Origin: Bacteroidales bacterium
GTDB lineage: Bacteria; Bacteroidota; Bacteroidia; Bacteroidales; JAAUTT01
Assembly: GCA_012031335.1 (NCBI GenBank)
Contig: JAAUTT010000069.1
Span: forward strand, 1-11,028
DNA length: 11,028 nucleotides
Direction: 5' to 3'
Under the pieces are notes generated by a model, which saw only the letters and a program-made list of their open reading frames with translations, ran no database searches and was not told the DNA's origin. How positions within the stretch are numbered: the stretch's first letter is position 1; each line of letters starts with the position of its first letter. Positions 1 to 6,506 of this stretch are shown in pieces. Position numbers and translations under genes: made by a program.

Positions 1-689
1 AATAGGTTTACCCTTGGGCAATTTTACTGTACTGCCTGTAGCAAAAAGATAAATTCTTTTATTACTAATACCCATTCCGTTCAGGAAAAGATCCTCTTTA
101 CCGGTATATTTAAGGAAATAGAGATCGACACTACTGATCCGAAGGATAAAAATATTTCCATGGAGTTTTTCGGTGCGGATATGTTTTCCTTGTTCAGGTT
201 TTGATTCCTGATCGTTTATGAGCATTATTGCCGGATTGTCCAATTGTTCCGGCTGGGTTTTTACAACGAAATCCTCAATTGACCTGAATTCTTCTTTTGA
301 AAGGTTAAAAACCTCGGCTACAGTATTTATAATTGCCATGCGTTGATCGGTAAATTTCCTGTCGGCATTTACCAGCTCAAAAAGGCGCACGAGAACTACT
401 ACTTTTTGTTCCTGTGTAAGGGTTTTGTTAATCTTTTTACAAATACCAAGAATACGAACCGAATCTTTTACAGAGGTTAATTTCTTTTTATTATCCTCCG
501 TGTTTTCGTCGGTTTTGGTTAATCCTGCATAGTCGTCGAAAAGTGTTAGATATTCTTGCGCAGTTTCGTCGTTTAACTGCAGGGTGAGGAAGTTTTTAAC
601 AAATCCCTTTCGCCATGCACAACCCCTTCATCCTGTTTTGCTATTATGGCAAACAGTTGCATCAGCGCTTTCAGAATTTCCTCACTCAT
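1..689 (-). CDS. TerB-like domain protein, N-terminal fragment (possible leader of a larger ABC/FHA-type protein)
   Basis: This gene starts at the ATG at 689 (MSEEILKALMQLFAIIAKQD) and leaves the window at base 1 with no stop, giving about 230 residues. Two TerB-like helical segments are visible: one at the N-terminus, and a second containing VLVRLFELVNADRKFTDQR followed by NLSKEEF, which matches the usual TerB pattern of a helix, an ADGxF-like turn and an LSxEEF end. The part near the left edge (VDLYFLKYTG, FLNGMGISNKRIYLF) is beta-rich and could begin an FHA-like fold. From memory, Bacteroidota have long proteins of this kind that continue into an ABC ATPase, but no Walker motif lies inside the window, so that is only a guess. 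One base is missing in the AAA run at 601-603: the raw frame stops soon after, while adding a T on the coding strand gives FVKNFLTLQL and an open frame to the edge. It lies 40 bases after the SiaC gene and is likely co-transcribed. Confidence 0.75.
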
Positions 690-729
690 AGTTTAAGAAT
701 AAAAGTTAGGTGATATTGGGTTATGTGTT

Positions 730-1108
730 TCAGGCGTAGCTGATTTGTTCAAATGGAACATCTACAATATCGGCATATTCTTCACCAGCTTCTTTCATAT
801 CTTCATCATCTTCAGAATAATGCCATTTAACAAGCACTTCCTTGCCGGTTTTTGCCAGATCTTCCATTTTCATAAGGATATCGAGCAATAATTTTGAAGA
901 GGCCGTGTTGAAATAGACCAGTTTAAAATTGAATATGGTTTTTGGGTTTGGCGACTGGTTGTATTTATCCAGCCATTCCAGTATTGGTCCGTAGAAGGAA
1001 GCTACATCCTCGGGGAGGGACCGTCCGGCAATTTCAAATGCATTTGATGCTGCATCGAGCGTAACTGATGGGGTATCTTCGGTACCTTTTTATTTTAATA
1101 ACATCCAT
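730..1108 (-). CDS. siaC: SiaC-type regulatory phosphoprotein (DUF1987)
   Basis: After one correction this is a 125-residue protein, the usual size for the SiaC/DUF1987 family. It starts MDVIKIKGTEDTPSVTLDA and ends FEQISYA. The family core LVYFNTASSKLLLDIL is present, and its threonine falls at residue 68, the same number as the Thr that SiaB phosphorylates in Pseudomonas aeruginosa SiaC. In that system unphosphorylated SiaC binds and activates the diguanylate cyclase SiaD; the partner here is unknown. An acidic stretch (SEDDEDMKEAGEEY) lies near the C-terminus. The raw reading frame breaks after residue 6: there is one base too many in the TTTTT run at 1087-1091 (A run on the coding strand), and removing it gives one open frame to the TGA at 730. 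The start lies 11 bases after the SiaB stop, so kinase and substrate are encoded side by side. Identification is good; the output is not known. Confidence 0.88.
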
Positions 1109-1119
1109 ATTATTATCTT

Positions 1120-1703
1120 TTAATTGTTTCTCGAAATAGTTGAAGTTAATAAAAAGAATGAGGTGTCTTCGTTGATAGGAAGAAAATGATAATCAAGGTT
1201 ACGACCGGTTTTTCTTTTAATATCAATAAATCCGAGGCCGGCACCACCTTTGTCCGAAGGCGACCTTCCTTGATCTGTTTTTTATAGAGTTCGGTAAGTT
1301 CATCTTTATCCAGGCTGTTAACCTGTTCCAGCAGACCTTTCAAAACAGGAATTTTAGTATTTTCAACAGTGTTTCCGGTGGTTACCGAATATTCTTCTTC
1401 GCCTTTGGCGACGAGGAATATGCCCCTGCCTGAAAAGATATAATCATTGGTTCCATAATCATCAGCATGTTTGCTAATATTTTGCAAGCATTCCACCATT
1501 ACATGAAATACTTTTTTCTGTACGGTATTAGATTCCTCCTCCTTTGCCATATTGGATTCGGTAAGTGAAGTAAAAGCCTTGGTAATCTGGTGTGTTATTT
1601 CTCCTTCATAAACAAGACTGATTTCATGTTTCTTCATCGATTTGTAAAAATCGTAGACAAATTCAAGGAAGCTAACGTTATCCTTTTTTTCTTCTTTGTT
1701 CAT
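1120..1703 (-). CDS. siaB: SiaB-type HATPase-fold protein kinase
   Basis: Corrected length is 194 residues, starting MNKEEKKDNVSFLEFVYDFY, typical of the SiaB family. These are cytoplasmic kinases related to the GHKL/HATPase fold that phosphorylate the threonine of SiaC. An N-box-like segment VECLQNISKHAD (E71, N75, K78, H79) and a glycine-rich lid SDKGGAGLGFIDI (residues 150-162) are both visible, so the nucleotide site looks complete. The raw frame reads through the glycine-rich part in the wrong phase because one T is missing from the coding strand near 1250 (CCTTCGG should be CCTTTCGG). Without correction the tail becomes unrelated sequence ending STKTPHSFY; with it the frame ends at the TAA at 1120, leaving 11 bases before the SiaC start. 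It follows the phosphatase gene by 29 bases. The neighbours (PP2C phosphatase before, SiaC after) support the SiaB assignment over an anti-sigma factor kinase of the RsbW type. Confidence 0.87.
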
Positions 1704-1732
1704 ATTCAGTTTTAGTTTTAGGTTTAGCTTTT
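1704..1732 (-). promoter_or_regulatory. Spacer between phosphatase and SiaB genes with short CTAAAA repeats
   Basis: The 29-base spacer, read on the coding strand, holds a run of near-copies of a six-base unit (CTAAAC, CTAAAA, CTAAAA, CTGAAT) directly before the SiaB start codon. There is no AGGAGG-like site. A-rich unstructured leaders are common ribosome-binding regions in Bacteroidota, so this probably only keeps the start codon open. Confidence 0.3.
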
Positions 1733-4343
1733 TTAAAATTCAATACCAATAAGTAATACGTCATCTATTTGTTTACTGTTTCCCTTCCAGTCCCAGTAAT
1801 CTTTTTCGAATAAATCGTAATATTGTTGCATATTGAATGAATTATTATTTACAATTTGTTCTCTTATTCGTCCAGGCGAATATTTTTTGTCGTTTGGACC
1901 ACCCAATTGATCGGGCAAACCATCGGAGAAAAAGAATATTTTATCACCTTTTTCAAACGGAATTACATAGTTTGTAAAATTATTTTCCGGTTTATTACCG
2001 AGCGGTATACCACCAATAGCCTTGCGATCACCCTTATATTCGGTCAACTCTGCACCCCTTAAAAAGTAAAGAGGTCTGTGAGCACCGCAATATTGCAGTT
2101 CATTCTTTTTGAAATTAATCCGGCAAAGAGCAATATCCATTCCATCGCGGCCCTGTGCATCGTCTCTGTTCTGTTTCAAAGTAGTACGAACACCGTTATG
2201 CAGCAGATCGCAAACTTCCGAAGCAGTGTATTCCCGGTCGTGGTCCACAATGTTATTCAGAATAAAATAGCCGATGAATGAAAGCAGGGCTCCGGGCACC
2301 CCATGACCGGTACAGTCCACTGCTGCTATATAAATTGTATCGTGTTGGAGGAAGAACCAGGGGAAGTCTCCGCTTACAACATCGCGGGGTTTGTAAGGAT
2401 AAACGACTCGGGCAGATATTCGCGTATAAAACCAGTATCGGGAAGTATTGCCGATTGTATGCGTTGGGCATAATTGATACTGTCTTCAATTTTTCTGTTT
2501 TTGTCCTGAATTTCAAGTTCAATCCGTTTGGCTTCGGTAATATCGTGACCTACAAACAGGACTGTTTCGAGTTCATTTTCATTAAATTCGGGAATGGCAT
2601 CAAAGTTTATAATACGTTCTGTTACTTTTTCTCCGAGATGCATTGGAATTGTAATGGTACTATTCCTTTTGCTGGGAGCTTTTTTCATTTCGCTAAGAAT
2701 TGTTGTAAAATACTCCCTGAGGGAGTCGTACAATTCTATGTCGCCAATGGTTTTATTTAACAGCTCTGTATTCTTGATACCTATATAGTCTTCGACAATG
2801 GGATTCGAATAAAAAAAACATCCATGCATGCTTAGTCGCATAATCAGGTCGAGAGAATTTTCAGAGAGTGCCTGCATCTTGCTTTTCATGCGCTCTTCCT
2901 TCTCGGCCCGTTTGCGTTCTGTAACATCGCGGGTATTGAGGATGATACCGTTAATTGCTTTATCGGTTAAAAGATTTCGGCCTGTTGTTTCGAGAAATAC
3001 TTTTTGGCCATCTTTTTTGAGGTAGGTATACTGGATGGTTAATGATTCCTCCTGGTTCTGAACCAGTTGATTGAACATATTCTTCATTTCGGCTTCACCT
3101 TTGCGGGTGAGTCTGTCCATATCTTTACCCTTCATCATTTCGTCGGAGGTAAATCCAAGGATGCTGTTTACCGAAGGAGATATATAAATAAGTTCGAGTT
3201 TTTCGTTATAAATGGAAATAATTTCAGATGCATTTTCGAGCAGGGAATGGATTCGTTTCTGAGCGTTTTCAACTTCATGAATCTGTGTTTCGAGCTGTTC
3301 ATTTGATTTCTGAAGTTCTTCCTGGGTAGCACGCATTTCTTCGGCACTTTGCCGCAGTTGTTCTTCATTTTCCTGAAGTTCCTGGGTCATCTGCCTTGAT
3401 TCTTCCAGAAGCCGCTCGGTTTTTTGGTTTACACCCAGGTTAAAAATTGTTCGTGCAATTATTTCACCAAGTTCTTTCAGGAATTGAACGGTTATTTCAG
3501 GAATTTCTTCCAGGAGGAAGGCAAACTCCATAACACCCATCAGTTTGTCATCCGAGATAAGCGGGAGTATCAAAAGGCTCTGGGGTTTTTTATCCCCCAG
3601 GATTCCTGAGGTAATGCTCACATAATCATCAGGAATTTCGGTACGATAAATAATGTCCATTTCGTAGGCACACTGGCCAATCAGGCCCTGACCTATTTTA
3701 AATTCCTGGGAAAGATATTTTTTTCGGTTAAATGCATAGGTGGCAATATTGTTCAGGACCTGTTTTTCTTCATCGAAAAGATAGATTGCACCCTGAACCG
3801 AATTGGAGTATTTTATGAGGTTTACGATCACCTCATAGGAGAGAATATCAATTTTGTTATAATTACGCAGGATCGCTGAAATTTGTTCTTTACCTGCAGC
3901 AATCCAGCTTTGTTCTGCTTCTTTCTGGGTATTTTGTAAAAGGTTATCGCGCATCACAAGCAGCGATTTTCCTAATGCATCGTCGTCGTCAACTTCAAAA
4001 GGGGTGGTATAATCGCCGGTACCAATATGTTTGGCAAATTCGGCATTTCGGGCAATTATGCGGTCGCGTTCCTGAATATTTTCAAGGTTTTTTTGTTTCT
4101 GATGTTTGTTCCAATTGATGAAGAAATTGGTAAAAAAACCGATTGCAAGGGGTATCAGATCGATAAAGAAGAGTGATGGATTCTTAAGATGAATATCAAC
4201 CAGGCCGGAAATTCCAAAAGAAATGTTATCGGAAACAAATTCCAGTATCCAGGCAATGACGGGCACCGCTGTACTGATAAGTGTGCATGCCAGCACTATC
4301 TGCACTTTCGATTTTGAAGCAAATCGGTTAAATTTACCGACAT
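1733..4343 (-). CDS. Membrane GAF-PAS-PAS-SpoIIE/PP2C serine/threonine phosphatase (SiaA-like)
   Basis: Corrected length is 870 residues. Order of parts: two membrane helices (about 16-37 and 59-77), a HAMP-like linker (78-138), GAF (163-305, with IGQGLIGQCA and IPDDYVSITSG), a glutamate-rich coiled coil (308-365), PAS (367-478, ending RDVTERKRAE), PAS (488-605, ending HDITEAKRIE), the linker helix NYAQRIQSAILP (624-635) and a SpoIIE-type PP2C domain (640-870). Metal-binding motifs are present: VVSGDF (D660), VDCTGHGVPGA (D677), FFFSDGLPDQ and QIDDVLL. It should remove phosphate from the SiaC-type protein, as SiaA does. Two bases are missing. One is in the TTTT run at 4312-4315: the true start is the ATG at 4343 (MSVNLTDLLQKSKVQIVLA), two bases after the previous stop, not the in-frame GTG at 4305. 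The other is near 2396, where FIL should run into YKPRDVVSGDF. Uncorrected, sensor and phosphatase halves would appear as separate genes. Confidence 0.9.
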
Positions 4344-4345
4344 AT

Positions 4346-5116
4346 CTATTTCGTTATATTAGTGATGTTTTTACCTAAGATTTTACCCAATTCTTTTAAT
4401 GCTAATTCCAAAGAAGGTTCAACAGTTTTAAAAATGGCTATTTCAATCAAGCCCACAGGGCCATTCTCGCTGTACACAGGAATCATGATAAGATTACGGG
4501 GTTTACTGCTTCCCAGACCTGAAATTACAGGAGCATAAGTTTCGGGAATATTTTGAATAACCAATATTTTTTTATCTTTTATGGCCTGACCGGGTAATGA
4601 TTCACCTTCTCTGAATACCGGGGGATTCTGGTCGGAATAGTAAGCATACCTGGCAACAGGTTCGAAAATATCTTTATCATTCGGTTTATAATAGAATAAC
4701 CCTGTTACGATATTCAACTGATCGGCCAGATTTTTGAGAATAGACTCGCAATAATCGGGAACGTTCTTTTTTGAGGAAGAAGTAACCAGTTTGATAAATT
4801 CATCCTTATCAAAGTTTTCCGTTATTTTGTCATCCGTTTTTTCAAGGATATCTACCACAACTGTTTCATTGTCTGTCATCATTTTCTGTTGAGCCTCCAG
4901 TTCAGTATATTCTTTCCTGTATATCTTAAATATAGTAAAATAATACCAGCTGAAAAAGCCCGTAGCAAGAAATATAAGCGCTATAAAAACTATATTATTT
5001 CCCTTTGAGACTCCGGAGGAGGAATTGTGCCACATGCCGAAAATAAGTATTATAACCAGCAGTGAAGCAGCATAAACAGCCGAGGATACCAATATTTTGT
5101 TTTTATACCATTGCAT
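4346..5116 (-). CDS. Small two-TM GAF-domain protein without output domain
   Basis: This intact 256-residue protein starts at the ATG at 5116 (MQWYKNKILV), seven bases or fewer after the CheB stop. Two membrane helices lie at about residues 10-28 and 43-64, joined by a short GVSKGNN loop. A charged helical linker (KEYTELEAQQKMMTDNE) leads to one GAF domain over about residues 105-255. The GAF signature FREGESLPGQA, IPETYAPVISGLG and PRNLIMIPV closely resembles the GAF domains of the phosphatase downstream and the large sensor upstream, so the three are probably related by duplication. No kinase, phosphatase, PAS or other effector is present. It may be an accessory sensor that pairs through its coil or membrane part with one of the larger proteins. 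It has no recognised gene name, and its ligand is unknown. Confidence 0.85.
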   Translation of the reverse strand: MQWYKNKILVSSAVYAASLLVIILIFGMWHNSSSGVSKGNNIVFIALIFLATGFFSWYYFTIFKIYRKEYTELEAQQKMMTDNETVVVDILEKTDDKITENFDKDEFIKLVTSSSKKNVPDYCESILKNLADQLNIVTGLFYYKPNDKDIFEPVARYAYYSDQNPPVFREGESLPGQAIKDKKILVIQNIPETYAPVISGLGSSKPRNLIMIPVYSENGPVGLIEIAIFKTVEPSLELALKELGKILGKNITNITK

Positions 5117-5122
5117 GAGTTG

Positions 5123-5680
5123 CTATTTAATTTTTGAAAGATAATCTGCAATTCTGTCGCTGCTAAATACGTAATCAGCCTTAATAAGGTTTAGGGAAGA
5201 TTCAGTCATAGTGCTTACCTGGCAATCTTTTGGGTCCTGCACAATTGTAAGACCACCCGATTCCTTGACTTTTTTAAGGCCCAGAGCTCCATCCTGATTA
5301 GCTCCGGATAGAATAATGCCAATCAGTTTTTCTCTGTAAACATTGGCAGCGGTTACAAAAGAAAGGTCGATAGAGGGTCGGGAATGGTGAACAGGGTCTT
5401 CGGTAGATAAAGCTATACGGTTACCCAGTTCGATATACATATGATAATTAGCAGGGGCCAGATAAGCCCTTCCTGGTTTGATCTGTTCCTTATCATTGGG
5501 CTCGATAACCGGTATCTTCGATTTCATCATTAAAGCTTCCAGAAAACCTGAGCGCACATGTTTTAAACGGTGAAGACTTAAAAAAACGGGTACAGACAAG
5601 TTTGGAGACAAGGAGCTTAGTATCCGGGTAACTACCTGGAAACTTCCTGCTGATCCACCAATAACTATTGCCTTATACAT
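5123..5680 (-). CDS. cheB: CheB-type protein-glutamate methylesterase domain, no receiver
   Basis: This intact 185-residue protein is the CheB catalytic domain alone. Classical CheB carries a response-regulator receiver in front and is about 350 residues. The catalytic serine is in IGGSAGS (S10), the histidine in SLHRLKH (H37), and the aspartate in SGANQDGALGLK (D130; most CheB proteins have GMGxDGA here). Other family segments are YLAPANYHMYI, RPSIDLSF and GGLTIVQDPKDC. CheB removes methyl groups from, or deamidates, glutamate/glutamine side chains in receptor coiled coils. Without the receiver, phosphorylation by a CheA-type kinase cannot control it in the usual way. It starts three bases after the stop of the degenerate CheR, and no receptor, CheA or CheW gene is seen, so the substrate is probably a neighbouring sensor. 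Identification is firm; the substrate is inferred. Confidence 0.92.
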   Translation of the reverse strand: MYKAIVIGGSAGSFQVVTRILSSLSPNLSVPVFLSLHRLKHVRSGFLEALMMKSKIPVIEPNDKEQIKPGRAYLAPANYHMYIELGNRIALSTEDPVHHSRPSIDLSFVTAANVYREKLIGIILSGANQDGALGLKKVKESGGLTIVQDPKDCQVSTMTESSLNLIKADYVFSSDRIADYLSKIK

Positions 5681-5683
5681 CCG

Positions 5684-6502
5684 TTACTTCTTTTTATAGA
5701 TACCTTCGTTTGCATTAACCAGCACAAAATCGTTGACATTATGTAAATTTGCGAGGCATTCCTTTGCTCCTACTATAAGATGCCCCCCTGTTATCAGACT
5801 GTTGTGCAGGTTCTTTAAAACCTTGATTTGCAAAGTCGGATTAAAATAGATCATTTTATTTCTATAGAGAATCAGTTTAACTCCTGTAGGAGTGTTATCA
5901 AGTTCAGTTTTCTGGATATCAAAAGAAACCTGATTTATCAATGAAATATCCCGATAAAATGCTCCGTCCCGTTCTTTACAGAAATCTGAAAATTTTAATT
6001 TCCCGTTTGCACGCTGATAGTTTTCTTCACTCGTTTCAACTTTATGTTGTTTATGAATGCCTGTTTTTATAAAATCAATACTCTTTTTGCTCAGGCAGGT
6101 AGCATGAACCTGAACCTTATCGAGTAAATCCAGTTCTCTCAAAACGATACAGAGTGAAAAAAGCTCGTCGCCCGAAACAGCTCCCGGTAACCATATTTTA
6201 AACCTTGACGATTCTTTATAAATTTTTGGTAGCAGTTCGTCGCGAAGCAATCTCCATAAAGATGGGTCGCGGAACATCTCAGTGGATGGAACAGGAATGT
6301 CGTCAAGAATCTGTTCGAAAAAATCCAGACTTTCCTTTATCCGGTTTATTAGTAAATCGGGATGCCGGATGTTACGGAACTGCATAATACTTTCCAATCT
6401 GCGCTTTAACGATGTTAAGGCGTAGTCGGAAAAATCGTAGCCGTATTTTTCCTGAATCAGTTTGATGATATTTCTGGTATCAACAATCCCGACTTCTGTC
6501 AT
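5684..6502 (-). CDS. Degenerate CheR-family methyltransferase homologue (altered SAM site)
   Basis: This intact 272-residue protein has the full CheR shape: an N-terminal helical domain (YDFSDYALTSLKRRL, residues 22-36) followed by the Rossmann methyltransferase domain. STEMFRDP (73-80) is well kept. The SAM-binding loop, normally GCSTGEE, reads GAVSGDE (107-113). The following acidic motif, normally (G/A)TDI, reads ATCLS (134-138), losing the aspartate that in Salmonella CheR contacts the SAM ribose. The later CRNVxIYF motif reads YRNKMIYF (213-220). The other CheR in this window keeps all of these. The protein therefore may bind SAM poorly or not at all, and could act as a substrate-binding partner of CheB or of the intact CheR. 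It starts four bases after the sensor stop and ends three bases before cheB. An uncorrected sequencing error is unlikely to explain the changes, since they are scattered substitutions in an open frame. Confidence 0.85.
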   Translation of the reverse strand: MTEVGIVDTRNIIKLIQEKYGYDFSDYALTSLKRRLESIMQFRNIRHPDLLINRIKESLDFFEQILDDIPVPSTEMFRDPSLWRLLRDELLPKIYKESSRFKIWLPGAVSGDELFSLCIVLRELDLLDKVQVHATCLSKKSIDFIKTGIHKQHKVETSEENYQRANGKLKFSDFCKERDGAFYRDISLINQVSFDIQKTELDNTPTGVKLILYRNKMIYFNPTLQIKVLKNLHNSLITGGHLIVGAKECLANLHNVNDFVLVNANEGIYKKK

Positions 6503-6506
6503 GCTT

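Noticed and set aside
2278..2760. Plus-strand open frames inside the phosphatase and other genes (for example 2278-2760, 7844-8236, 1856-2062)
   Set aside because: They lie opposite well-supported minus-strand genes, have no recognisable motifs and show the composition of shadow frames.
4303..4305. GTG start for the phosphatase gene
   Set aside because: It only appears as a start because of the missing base at 4312-4315. The ATG at 4343 gives a sensible N-terminus and couples directly to the stop of the previous gene.
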